Shown: in pieces, positions 10,641 to 22,861 of the stretch
Numbering within the stretch: position 1 is the first letter of the stretch
Layout of the letters: every line of letters begins with the position of its first letter
From: Owenia fusiformis
Lineage: Eukaryota > Annelida > Polychaeta > Sabellida > Oweniidae
Direction: 5' to 3'
DNA: 64,000 nt
NCBI GenBank assembly: GCA_903813345.2
Contig: CAIIXF020000011.1
Location: 8,588,842 to 8,652,841 of the forward strand
Translations under genes and position numbers: made by a program
Notes under the pieces: generated by a model
Databases searched by the model: none
Seen by the model: the letters and a program-made list of their open reading frames with translations, nothing else
What the model was told of the DNA's origin: nothing

Positions 10641-13332
10641 AAAATAACTAGAACTCTGATGAAATACAGGGAGACACAGAAATGCCACCCACCTTACGTT
10701 GCATAACTTGTTTGTCAATTAACATATAGACTTGTCCTTACACATTTAAAGTAGACATAATGCTAAAGCAACTTAAGAAGTTTCAGATGTGTACCTCGAG
10801 TGGGTCAAATGTTATGAGCGTTACAAGATTTGCTCAGAATATCGCTCATCATTTGTCAGGCAAACCTGCAAACCTGGATTCTGCACAAAAATGCCACCTA
10901 CCTTTTGTAACACACTGTGTAAATACTAAAGATTTTTGCTTGTGCTTTCAGGGAAAAAAAGTCCGATCAATCACAAAATGATATAGTTGTCATTGATAAA
11001 ATCATTATTACTGTTTTCCAAAATTGTATTACAAAAGGTGGGTGTCATTTTTGGGTAAAGGAATAGACTTACCTCAGTAAAGAAAAAAGGTGCATGCATA
11101 TGATCTTTTATCATTCATAACATTTTCAAAATTTTGTATGATATTACTAAACTCTTGGAGGCACAGGGTGTAAATATTGTGAATAAGTGGTGGGAATTTG
11201 AAAAAACTAGATGAAAATTTAAAAAAAGTTAGCAATGGTTAAATATGTTGTCTCACAAATTCACTAATGTGACTTTTTCCATTATTAAATTACGTCATAA
11301 ATGCAGAGACTATAAAGTAGCTTCTCTGCAAATATCATTGTTGTGGGAGTGTGGGCTCACCACTTAAACTTAACTTTTTTGATGCTGCCTTATATTTTAT
11401 GATATATATTGAAATTCAAATATGGGAACTGCAAATTGGCAAATAACTTTAAAACTAAGTCTCCATACAGACATTTAATTTCAAATTCCAATGCAAATGC
11501 CAATGGGCATTTATTAAAAGTGACCCTATAACTGTTTAGAATATGGCAAACATGTTTAGAAAACTGGCGAGAAGCAATTGAAATAAGAAAATCCATTCTC
11601 ATGGAAGTGCCCTTGTGTGCATTTAATTGCAGCCATATTATCCTAATTGCCCATGGGCATTTAAAATAATAATCACATCCCAACTCTTAAAACATGCTTA
11701 TATTAGGATACTGTTGGAAAAAGGCAACAAAAAGGCAATGCCCATGCCCATATGGGGATTTATTCTCAAGATTTTCATGTAATTGCCCGTGAGAATTTAT
11801 TAAAAATATTTTTATTTCTATTCACATGTCTTATTATCAGTCACAATCAAAATTAAGCCAATTGCTTTCATTTCTTGTTTTAGAAAACGGCAACATTTTG
11901 ACAAAAATACCATCTCTCAAAGTTGACCTTTAAACCACCCTAATGTCAAGGTCAAATGTCAAAATTCTCAGAAATTACATTTTAAGTAATAAGTCATACT
12001 TCCTCTTCAATTCCATGTCAATATATACTTGTTTTGTAGGGGGGCTAAAAGAGGGGTTTACCGCCACCTGTCCTTTTCTCCATTTGGCCAAAGTATACAT
12101 ACATCATACCTCTGAATGTTTGGTCTGATAATAACAAAAAATAAAAAGATTTGATGGGTAAAAGACACTGCACATTTTTTTCTTTACAGAGGGTACACAT
12201 TTTGTAACGCTCATAAATCTGCATTTATTTGAGCTAGTCATCTGAAACATATTGTTGAGTTGCACCATGGATGCTAGTTTTAATGTGCCATAACACAAGT
12301 CAGAATATTTGCCAACAAAAAAGTTATGGAACATTATGTGGGTTGGTGGCATTTTTGTGTCACCCGGTATCTTTTGTTTGGTGGGATTTGCTACTCTTTA
12401 GAGTTGCTGATTTTAGGTTTGCGTTAACTTAAATTTTGTTTGATTGATTTATATGTATCACATTATGCTTTATGCATGTAAGTAAATGAAGTACAACTTT
12501 TTAAAATCAGTCCTCTATTTTCAATATTATAGATAAATATAAAGGATTGGTATCGATATGGTGAACTGAATTCAACAATGTTTTTCTCTTAAACCAATTA
12601 TTGAAAATATTACATGGTCCTTTATGTAATTTTGACCGATTGACAACAATTTAATGCGAAAATTATTTATATATATTTTAATATAAATGTTTTTGTTAAT
12701 TTTTTTTGTTTTTTAGTGCAATTGTTTTTTGTTCCTTTTTACTAATTTTTGAGAATGAAATAAAATATCTTTATGAAGCTTGCATTGGAACAAAATAGCA
12801 TATACAACATTTTCTTAAACCTCTCAATATTATAGTTTTAAGAATTCTTTGATGACTGGTTTAAGAGAAACGTGTGTTCAAAAGGTTCACTATATCGATT
12901 CCATCCTTTAAAGCAGGTGAGAGGCCTGCAGCATTACAAATATTTGTTCAGAATGAATGACTTTTGCGATTCTATAGTAAGATTTGAAAGTATTATGTTT
13001 ACTCACATGAAAGAACCATCTTCCAATTTCGTCATAGGATTAGTAAGGTAGCAGCAATTTGCATGGACATCGCTAAAACAATGCCCTGTCTTTCCTTTTC
13101 TTCGTGGGCAGCCAGCTTCCAGTTTGACTTTACATGTGTTTGCTTCCTTATGTTTTTCAAAATCTTCTAAGGCAGTTGCACTCAATTCAGTTCCTGTCCT
13201 TATACCAGGTGAAATACTTTCTGAGCTCAATGCAGCCATACCCGCACTTAAATCTACCATTGAGGGCATGGTAGTTTGGGACATGACACTAGCTGACGCA
13301 CATGCCAGAAGCAGCAAAATCTCCAACATCAT
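10168..13332 (-). CDS. Secreted 14-cysteine protein, copy 2 (two exons)
   Basis: This is the paralogue of the gene at 983-2237. Exon 1 is 13332-13007 and exon 2 is 10519-10168, with a 2,487-bp intron. The joined frame is 225 residues, again with a phase-2 junction (AT|A, Ile). All 14 Cys and their spacing are kept. Exon 2 differs from copy 1 at about 14 of 352 bases, giving 9 residue changes. In exon 1 the signal peptide and the ~35 residues after it are strongly diverged, including a 3-residue length change. From ELSATALEDF onward the two are nearly identical. The C-terminal NTS sequon is lost (KTG). The longer intron is explained by the TA-flanked element 10667-12367 and the fold-back 12541-12909. 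A conserved TATTGTTTTAG (RC, ending 13374) sits upstream of the ATG. The function is unknown. Confidence 0.72.
10667..12367. mobile_element. 1,701-bp TA-flanked element inserted in the intron of copy 2
   Basis: The left end CAGGGAGACACAGAAATGCC and the reverse complement of the right end, CCGGGTGACACAAAAATGCC, form terminal inverted repeats. TA flanks both (10665-10666, 12368-12369). Copy 1 of the duplication shows the unoccupied site with a single TA at 1461-1462. The arms pair over several hundred bases, for example TTATGAGCGTTACAA near 10812 with its complement near 12205. No transposase frame is present. TA target use fits Tc1/mariner-like elements (inference). Confidence 0.85.
12541..12909. 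mobile_element. Fold-back MITE, GGTATCGATATGGTGAAC ends
   Basis: The ends are AAAGGATTGGTATCGATATG at 12541 and its imperfect complement ending ATCCTTT at 12909. A longer relative with the same ends is at 57043-57754, and a remnant is at 14351-14426. It lies in the intron of secreted gene copy 2 and is absent from copy 1. Confidence 0.75.
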
Positions 13333-13373
13333 GTTCTTGGTCGGTTATATGTTATATTCCTAAAGTGATGCAC

Positions 13374-15090
13374 CTAAAACAATATTAGCATATCATCAAC
13401 TGTAGTCAGATAACATATTATATAATTTTAAGTGAATAGGTGAGGCAAATGAAGCCTCAGTGAGTCATCATTACAATATAATATTGTACTTTATTTCAAC
13501 AATATGATAACGTTCAGGCTTAATTTGAAAAGAGAGGCTACCTTTGTGAGTGTGTCCATATGTATTAATTAAAAACGGTCAAAAATCTGGTATATAACCT
13601 CCCCTCCCCTATGACCCCTACTTTGAATCGAATTCATGAATCCTTCCTGATGTTTGCCTCTTTGTTGAATAACTTTTTCTCAATCATCAATGTTGCAATC
13701 ACAAAGCTCTTAGTAATTCCAAGTCAAATTCATAACACAAACGAAAATAAATCGATGAAAGTGTTAACGGAGTTTATCTCGAATAGGCCCACTGGACGTT
13801 TATTTTGCACAGGGCGTTTATTTGAAAAAACTTAAAATAAACACCCAATGGACTAAATATTCAGAGAGAAAAACATTATTCCTACGGGTAGAGGGAAAAT
13901 AGCTTTCGCAAGCCGGCGGGTAATTATTTTGAGGGATATTATCGATCATGAAGTTGACACATCGCCTTCATACTCACGCAATAATTATAGTACATGAACA
14001 CGACCATGAACGTTGGCTAATATGTGAACCTTTGTCATATTTTTGTTTCATGATGTCCAATTTACCCCACTCTTTAAAAAGCCACATAGGCGATCATTTC
14101 GGGAGTTTCTCAATTAACAAAAACAGATGTGGCTAACCTTTTCATACACCCCTCTTTCAAATAAACGTTCATGTAGGCTAATGTGCCTATTTGCGGCAAA
14201 CTCCTGGCAGTGTATGACCAAGTCCAAAATCATAACGCTAAATGAAGGTAAACTGATAACAAGGCAGAGGGTGAACAATACCGTACCTAAAACATAGCAG
14301 TGTTGGCTTGCTGACCCAGAAAGCAAGATGGCTGCCGAAAAGTTAATCAGTTCAACAATGTTTTTCTCTTAGAACAAATTATATTGTTATTGTTCAAAAA
14401 GTTCACCATATCGATACTAATCCTTTGAAGTAAATCTATTAAGTGGTTTTCCTGGAATCGCGATGACAAGATTTATCTAAGAACTTCCAAAATGGCCACC
14501 AAATGCAAAATGGCTGCCGAAAAGTTAATCAGCTCTAGAGCTTTTTACCATGTAACCTGTGTGAAAATCAGCTCTAGAACATCTCACTATGTAACATGTA
14601 TGAAAATATGAAGTAATGACAAGAAGGTGAGACGCCGCCCGCCCGCCCGTCGAGCTGACGACAATATCGTACCTTTTTAGATACGATAAAAATGTTACCG
14701 ATGTTTGTCGCGAATATGCCCACTTTTTACAGGGTGTTAAATAAACCATTTACACTATTGCTCGAAATTAGGCAGTCATTATTTGTTTAGTATTGTTTAG
14801 AGCTATTAATTATGGGCAACCTTATCATGGCAGACTCACTTTTCAAATTCTAATCAATATCATTGACACACAATTTTGAATGCCCTTCTATGTTTCTAAT
14901 AAAGGGTTTGATCTTATGTTAAAATGAGTTCATAATATTGGAATAATATGTGTCTTCTATTGCCGTAAAACACTATTGGAGCCAGCTAAAAGTCAAATTA
15001 CCGTGTTCACATTTCAAGGTTTCTTCAATATGCTAGTCAATGTCAGATATACCAGTGTTACTAATTACTATCACTAAACCATTTTGTAAA
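13374..15090. repeat. Upstream flank of copy 2: MITE-like inverted repeats, no gene
   Basis: An inverted pair sharing GGAGTTT, CGAATAGG and CGTTTATTTG is at 13769-13830 and 14140-14206; a third relative is near 14690. A remnant of the GGTATCGATATGG element is at 14351-14426, lying between two copies of ATGGCTGCCGAAAAGTTAAT (from 14329 and 14510). The remainder is unique. The short frames have no recognisable domain. Confidence 0.5.
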
Positions 15091-15523
15091 CTGATAAAAG
15101 GATATTCAACTTTTCTTGTCGAAACCAAAAAGCAAATCTGGTATTAACAAGTTAAAGAAACTGCATTATTTTTGGCTTGTTTTTGTTTATTTGATAATTC
15201 CAGATTTGAAGATACAATTAAAATTCCATATTTACCTCATGCGGCTTATCACTTCAGGTAAACGTCTCGAAATCTATCAATTTTTATGCTATATTTATCA
15301 GGTCACATGAGCTTGTGGACTGCACTGTGATCTAAATACAATTAATTAACAATTACATGATGTAAAAAAAGATAACATTGTATGCGTTTCATTTGGATGA
15401 AATATTTATAATTTGGTCAATAAAAAGCTATTCATTGCAATGTAATATGCATTTGTAATAGGTCAACATCAAAGTAATGAATTCATACACATTCCTCTCT
15501 ACCAGTAAAATGAGGTTCTCAAA

Positions 15524-15760
15524 TCCCTTAAGCCTTGTATTTTGGGCCTTTTACACCTTATGCTTTAGGAATTCTTATACTTTGGGCCTATTATATAGTA
15601 ATTTAGAAATTCTTATGCCTTATACTTTGGACTTCTCATACCTTATGTTTTTCGGATTTCTTATACCTCGCACCTTTTATACCTTATGTTTTAGGAGTCC
15701 ATGCACCTCATCCTTTAGACTTTTATACCTTATGTTTTAGGAGTTCACGTAGGGTTTAAG
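15524..15760. repeat. TTATGTTTTAGG repeats (unit 2), interrupted by the 4.8 kb element
   Basis: Counterpart of 4917-5100. The series breaks at about 15747 and continues at 20549, consistent with a later insertion between these points. Confidence 0.6.
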
Positions 15761-17594
15761 AAAACACCGACCACCGACCAGTCACTCTCCACAGTTGGGT
15801 ACACGTGAAAAGATGAAAAGCTGCAAAATTAGAAAGAGTAAAACTAAAACTGAGAATCCAATGACTATAGTACCTTTATACTTATAAGGTCGTGATTTAA
15901 AAATGTATTTAAAATCACGAGCAAAAACATCGTCGTGATGTATAATGTCATATTTTTTAAGTTCATTAATATGAAACACAATAACAAAAGCACACTTTAC
16001 ATTGTGGGTGTTCACGTCGTAACGTAATGTTTGATTTCTCAGAACTTTGCTAAACGTCAACTGGTAAAAACTACATTCAATATGACAAAAAAAGCTTTCT
16101 AATGGTGTACTGAAATGGTTAGTCAGTTTTAATCCCGATAAGAGAACGCACGTAACATTACATCGTGTTCAGAATCAGTAGGCTATGACGATAACAAATC
16201 ATTTTTATTTCGAAATTGTACGCTAGATTTCATTACAAAATTAGGATAGATTCCCGTAGAAACAATAAGTTGGTTGATGGTAGGTCAGGAACCTATAGTG
16301 TGTGCCAAAACCCCAGAAAATCACAAAAACCTATGTTGTGGTAGCTTACTATGAAGTGACCCATTATCATTATAGATTGGTCCATCAACTATTCATTTTT
16401 ACTTGTCTGCACTCAAAAAGGTGACACGAAAGGGCTAAACGGCTTGCACCAAGGTGCAACCATCAAAAAGATGAGTTTGATAAAAAATTATTTTTTTCAA
16501 ATAATAGCAATGGGTATACAATATAGGAGGCAAATTTGGTATTGATAAGTATGATAGTCCATTTGCGTGTGGCCATTTTTATAAAAAACAATAATTGTGA
16601 AGAATTATTTATTTCTGACCTGAAAATACCATATTTATTCAAAAGTCATGGTTGTTAATGATAATATTCCTATTTCACCTATTCAATGTTTTCAAAATAT
16701 TTTAATTGCCATTATATTCATTTTTGGCAAAGTAAATAAATATAGGGCTCACACAAGGATCAACTTTATTTGCAATATTTTCATATTTAGTGATGTTTTG
16801 AAAAAATATAAGGTTAAACACAATTTTATTTGTTAAATGTTTAGCAAAATAAACAGAGTGTGTTTATTTCATTGTTTTGACTGAAAAATCGCAATTCATT
16901 GCTCTTCCTCTAAGAACGGCAGGGGATATTCAAGTACATAAACAGTCTTAAAAAACGTTGATCCTTGTGTAAGCCCTACACTTATTTACTTTGCCAGAAA
17001 CTGATATAATGGTTATTCGGTGGTATGAAAATCATTTCAGAGGTAAAATAGGAAGAATGTCTTTGAACTTGGAATAAAAAGCATTATATGGTTAGAAATA
17101 CCCAATTTTTACCATAATTGTTTTTAATAATATAACCATACCCTCATGGACTATCTTTACATTTTAATAACCAATGTGCATTATATTTTGCATGTTTTAC
17201 TGCAATTATTTGTAAAAATATTTTTAAATCTTACATTTTTGACTGGAAAGTGAAGAGACAATACTCAAATATACTCATATTATTGGTCACATTTGGTTAT
17301 TTCACCCAAACAGATTCGGGATTTTTTAGTCCAGGCATATGAAGAAAGTAGTGTGAATTAAATGGTCATATTATACAATACAATACAATACTGATCCAAT
17401 TCAGAATTACTAGAGAAAGTAACTCTCGTGGCTGTTGATTACTGATTGCAGTCATTAAACTAATGACCTCATATTTGGATGTCCTCTCTTCTGATATGAT
17501 TTTACAATTCACTTCAAATTGGCAAAGGACCAGGTATAGTATGGCAAGTGATATCTGATCGTCATATATTTTACCATGACTACTTTCTCAATAT

Positions 17595-18060
17595 AAATAT
17601 GACATTTCTCAAAAACACAATATGTTATCTTTCAAGAAAATTTGTTTCTCAATGATTATAAAAATATCATTCAAACGATCTAAAAAAAATATGAATGGGG
17701 AACCCATCTCAACATTTTTTTGAAATTATTTACTCAACAGAGGTTCTTCTTTTTTATTTGAATTGCATGAAAATATTATTCAACAAGTGGTCTAAAACTT
17801 TTTCATTAGTAGAATTGTAATGAAAGTCTAGTTTTGGAGATATCAATTTTCAATGACCACAATTATGTTGAAAACAATGGATAGTTTGAGTTTTTCCTAT
17901 GGAAAATAACATGGAACTTGTGGTTTTTAACTTTATCGCATTTCAATACCCGTCCCCTTTTCAGAATTTGTTAATTCATTAGCGTAGAAGAACTTTTGAT
18001 ATATTCGAATTAAGAAAAATACTTTAGAAAATAAGCCTAATATTTTTCAAAAAGTGACAA
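17595..18060. repeat. Dispersed repeat, inverted relative at 45700-46200
   Basis: Shared phrases in opposite orientation include AACAATGGATAG / CTATCCATTGTT, TTTTCCTATGGAAA / TTTCCCATAGAGAAA, and CCCCTTTTCAGA / TCTGAAAAGGGG. This ties the core of the 4.8 kb insertion to the fold-back at 45580-46310. Confidence 0.5.
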
Positions 18061-18109
18061 GGTGGGGATCTTATCAATAATATTTCAGATATATTTTCAA
18101 ATATTTATA

Positions 18110-18345
18110 TTTTCAATTTCAATTTATTGATACATTCAAGCATTATGTTTACGAATGTTATTAATAACAGGTGGCACCACATTTGATGCTTATACCCGCA
18201 CATATAGTAGTAAAATCATGTAGTGTATCATTAAGTTGTCAAGGAATCAAACCAGAATGAAATCATAAAAAATAAGTTGAAAAATAAAGGTTGAGGGGGA
18301 TTCATGATGTTTTTTCTTTTCAAGTGAAGAAGTTGGATGATATCA
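18110..18345 (+). repeat. Dispersed repeat, copy A (relative at 36995-37230)
   Basis: Both copies contain AGGTGGCACCACA, GATGCTTA, ACATATAGTAGT, a GTTGTCAA.GAATCAAACC block and CATGATG in the same order at about 80% by eye. The family is unknown, possibly the tail of a retroelement. Confidence 0.5.
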
Positions 18346-18429
18346 TTTTTATCACAGGGACTTTACATAAGAAAAATCATATTGTTTTCACAAAAACACG
18401 TCCAGCCCCAAAACGCCAAATACTAATTA

Positions 18430-19015
18430 GATATTGAGCTATGACCTTGAAATGATCTTGATCCATAAACATTGACTTATAGATCTCTGGTCAATTTATC
18501 ATTGGTCATTAAATAGGACTGTAGCGCCACATTTGCCAACTACTTAGATACTGACCTTGAAATGACCTTGACACCAGGTCACCTAATCATTGGTCGCCAA
18601 AGGTCACAATTGTTCTCAATTGCCTTTAAACTCAAAATTGCGAGATATTGACCTTGGAAGTCACCCTATCATGAGTTGCTAGGGTTACACATTCATGATT
18701 CACAAAGGGTAACCTCAGCCCAAAAACGCCAAATATTTAGATATTGATGACCTTGAAATGATCTTGACCTATAGACCTTGACCCTGACAACAGGTCACCT
18801 AAAAATCGGTTGTCAAGGGTCAGAATTGTTCTCAATTGCCTTAAAACACCAAATTGCTAGATATTGACCTTGAAATTCACCCATTCAGTTGATCTTTACC
18901 TCAGGTCACATAATCATCGGTTGTGAAGGGTCACACCATCGGCAAAATGTCTTAAAATGCCAACTATCCTAGATATTGATATTTTAAACTTGAAATTACC
19001 CTGACTTTTGACCTA
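18430..19015. repeat. Degenerate ~100-130 bp tandem repeat rich in TGACCTTGA
   Basis: About five diverged units each contain GATATTGACCTTGAAATGA or a variant, then CAGGTCACCTAATCAT and GGTCACAATTGTTCTCAATT. TGACCTTGA is the complement of TCAAGGTCA, the extended nuclear-receptor half-site. It lies in the centre of the 4.8 kb insertion. Confidence 0.6.
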
Positions 19016-20625
19016 TGTAGAATACACATTTTATGAACAAAACATAGTACGAAGTTGAAAACTGATCTTTTTGAAATGAAATTGCTGCTAATGTTTCAAA
19101 ACTAAGGTATCGTTATTGCAAAAGTACTATTCAAATTGAATAAACCAAAAGAGATAGACTTAAAATAATTAATCTTCCATCAGATTTAGTAAAATTATAA
19201 CTCTTAAGTAAATGTTGCAATGAATGCTCACACATATCTTGTTGTATATCAATCTAGTGCAACTGCTACAGGTATCACTCTGACACGTATCTGTGAACAA
19301 ATCAAACTTCTTTGATGTTGATGTAATGCAAATTGGTATCTTTTAATATGACGTCTGTAAGATAAACCATCAATACTAGGATTGTCATAATAAAATCAAT
19401 TCCCGTCTCATCACTGTCACACCCATTACTACAAGATGATGCCTCTAAGATCACTGTCTGCAAGCTATAAACTAAGTGATGCACTATATGCTCGTAATAC
19501 TTTTTTATTCAAAATCAAAAGTCAATGATGCTTTTCCTATTTTACCTATTAAATGATTTTTATATATCCGAATAACCATTATATACGTTTTTGACAAAGT
19601 AAGTAATTGTAGGGCTCACACAAGGATCAACTTTTTGAAGACATTTTCGTACTGGTGTAGACTCTCCTGCTTGCGAAGCAAGGGCGATGAATTGAGATTT
19701 TTCAGTCGAAACAAGAAAAGAAACATATAATTGTTTTTTCTTCAACAAATAAAAAATAAAATTGAGTTTACCTTCGTATCTTTTCAAAACATCACTTAAT
19801 ATGAAAATGCTATGAACAAAGTTGATCCTTGTGTGAGCCCTATAATTATTTACTTTGTCAAAAACTAATGAAATGGTTATTGGTATATTTAAAAAACACT
19901 GACTATATAAAATAGGAATAATATCCTTGACAACAGTAACTTTTTAATTGAAAACGCATTTTAAGGTCATAAATATCCAATTTTTTACCATAATTGTTTT
20001 TCATAAAATTACCACACCCGAATGGATTATCATTACACATCAATATCAAATTTGCATCTTATTTTGTATACTTACAAGTATTATTAAAAAAAATGTATAT
20101 TTTTCAAACTCATCTTTTTGACGGTCGCACCTTGGTGCAAGCCGTATAGCCCTTTCGTGTCACTATTTTGACTGCAGACAAGTAAAAATGAATAGATAAT
20201 AGATCAATCTAAAATGACTATGGGTCAATTCATAGTAAGCTACCACAACATAGGTTTAGCCTAACTAAGCCACTTAGAAAGCAATTTGGCACACACTACT
20301 AAGGCAGGACAATTGAATCGAGAGGAGATGGTCATGCCTGATTTGCTTGCCTTTCGTTGAAACGAACAAAATCGGTAAAAACGTTGCCTACGGTGACATT
20401 CGAAATCGAATTTATATTATTTTGAGGCTACACATATGCTCGGTCTTTTACATGATATGGTCGGTCTTTTACACATTTTCTTCAAACCCTGTTTTGAGGC
20501 TACAAGTGCAAAACACCGACCGGTCGGTCTTTTTCGTAAACCCGTTCAGGCACCTTATCCTTTAGACTTCTTTTACCTTATGGTTTAGGATTTATTTTAT
20601 ACCTTATCTCTTTAGATCCAATTTT

Positions 20626-21784
20626 TCAGAATCCACATAATCTGATAATGTATTTTTTATCTTTTAGGAGGTTTCATGTCTGATATCCCAACATGATTTA
20701 AATTAGTCAACTCTTTCATGTTTGACCAATACATTCCAGTTAGTTATGCATTGTTAAGAGAAACTCTTTTGAATAAGTTCACTAAAGCCTCGACGACTAT
20801 TAACGAAATATATTTATTTTGTTGTTCTGTCAGAAGTTGATGCATTTTTCATATGTGCAGGTCGTCGCATGACGCACTGACTGTACTATCTCACATTTTT
20901 GCGAAACTAGGAAATCATGGTTTGAAAGTTTAGAGTGAATAGAGACCGATCATATTATGTGTAGAAGACATGAAAGATCGACCATATTTGTAGCCTTGAA
21001 TTATTTAGTACCATCATTTTAGATCATCATATCCCACCACTTCCCCACAGTTCAATCTTAATGAAACTTGGTATGCTTATACTATGGTATATTTGTGACA
21101 CTCAACATTTTTCATATAATTTCAGTTGAAATAACAGAAAAGTTACAGGCTAGGAAATATAGTTATATTTTCTGAATATGTCAAAAATCACCCCATGATT
21201 ATGCGTTAATATTGTGTTTTTGTCTTTTTTATCCAACTAGAAAACAACAAAAAAGAAAGTTAACATTTCTCAATTCAGCCATTATATGAGCCAGGCCACA
21301 AGAGTCTTATCACAGGGGTCTTATCACAGATTTTTTCAATATTTTGATTTTTTGTTTATCTTAAAAAGCACAAGGAGACCTTTCAAATGAGCCATGGCTT
21401 ATGACTTCACAATTTTTTCTTGCAGAGACGGATTTGAATTTAGCACATTTTCCTCTTAATCTTGAGCACATTTTTGGCTCTGTAGCACAATTTTAATTTT
21501 AGTGATAAGACCGGTTTTCCCATGGCCAGGCTCATATTCATTCAGGATGCACGTACTATTATTTAATGTCAAGCTAATGTTGTCTATGTGTGTATTGATT
21601 TTAGGTCTTTACCTTTACAAAATCTGTTTTGGCCTTTAGGAAACACTTGAACGTTTGGATTGTGTGATCTTTTTTCTTCACAGTCTGGGTTACTTAGCTG
21701 TCTGTAATTCTGCGTTGGAAATCACTTCCAGTCGCTCTTTTATTGTAAAACTGTTCGAAATTTCTTTGGTTGACCATGAGCTCC
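20626..21784. other. No gene seen
   Basis: AT-rich sequence without convincing coding potential or clear repeat structure; only short frames with no recognisable domain. Confidence 0.5.
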
Positions 21785-22373
21785 TTAACCCTACTATCAC
21801 ACCAAACTAGTTCTCACTAAGTTCTCGAAAACGGGCTTAAACTGTGCACGAACTGATTTGACGTACTAAGAACCGACTAAGAACCGTTTGGGATCTGTTT
21901 ACAAACTTCATAAAACTACTAGAACGAGTAGGTCCTCCAGAACTAAGAGCATGCTCAAAATGTTCTGGTGATCATTAAAACATTGTCGAATCGGTTTTAA
22001 ACTGTGTGCGAACTGAATGAACGTAGCTACAACGTTCTACGATCTGTTTACGAACTTCATGGACTTTCCCGGACGGGATATGTGATTTAGAATTTTGAAT
22101 CGATTCAAAATTCGATGGCGACCATACCGTTCTGCAATCAGGTCATGATGACCTTCAAGACTAAGGGACGCGTTATACGACGTTGCACACCGACTTGGTG
22201 CGATCTGAACGAACTGCGAATGAGATGGACGTATTGAAGACTATTTATGAACGAAGTAGCTAATTATTTTAGACATATTTCCCGACCACAGCCAGATTGA
22301 GCCCGTTTTACCACGTTTTTGTAGGACAGGCAAGAACGGGTAAGAACTAGTTTGGTGTGATAGGGGGGTTAGG
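21785..22373. mobile_element. 0.59 kb inverted-repeat element, CTATCACACCAAACTAG ends
   Basis: The left end reads TTAACCCTACTATCACACCA and the reverse complement of the right end reads CTAACCCCCCTATCACACCA. Both continue AACTAGTTCT, so the terminal repeats are at least 30 bp. The interior has repeated GAACTG/GTTC motifs and no coding capacity. Confidence 0.75.
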
Positions 22374-22860
22374 GCAACATTGAGGGACAGGTTGAATTTC
22401 TCAAAATTGCTAGGACCAACGATATGAAAGACATATTCATTGACAGGCTCCCCCAGTGTACTTCGACGAACAACCTTTTGTTGTACTGGAATGTTGAATA
22501 CTTCACATAACTAATAAGCCTGTATTTCAAATAAACATTTTGCATTTCAATATTGGCCACTACCAAAATCTTTGACACCCTTCAAGTTCATGTTTGAGAA
22601 ATACAACTCAATGAATAGGCCTACAAAGTACACATGTAACAGGTCTAACCATTTGGACAATTTGAGGACAAAAGTTTAAATATTGGCTATAAATGGAGAA
22701 CTGGCAACACTACTGGCATGTTTCACAGCTAAGATCTGCACTTTTGACCAAAACCGTTTCTGTAACTTAAGTGAGAAGTTAAATCGACGATTCTGTTGTC
22801 TTCTGAGCTATTTTTTCGCAAACATGTACATTTTCTTAAACGTATGATACTGATACACGT
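22374..22860. other. No gene seen; left flank of the satellite
   Basis: Nothing recognised. The 69-residue minus-strand frame (22578-22369) has no known motif. Confidence 0.45.
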
Positions 22861-22861
22861 T

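Larger units (their letters stand above)
15748..20543. mobile_element. 4.8 kb composite fold-back insertion
   Basis: GTTCA is present on both sides (15743-15747, 20544-20548). The terminal sequences share GGGTTTA and the CACCGACC motif in inverted orientation. Inside, long inverted arms (about 16285-17090 against 19500-20312) pair with each other, for example GGCTTGCACCAAGGTGCAAC against its complement near 20130. Each arm also contains its own hairpin (GGCTCACACAAGGATCAAC / GTTGATCCTTGTGTAAGCC). No transposase frame was found. The exact outer boundary is uncertain by a few bases at the left end. Confidence 0.6.
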
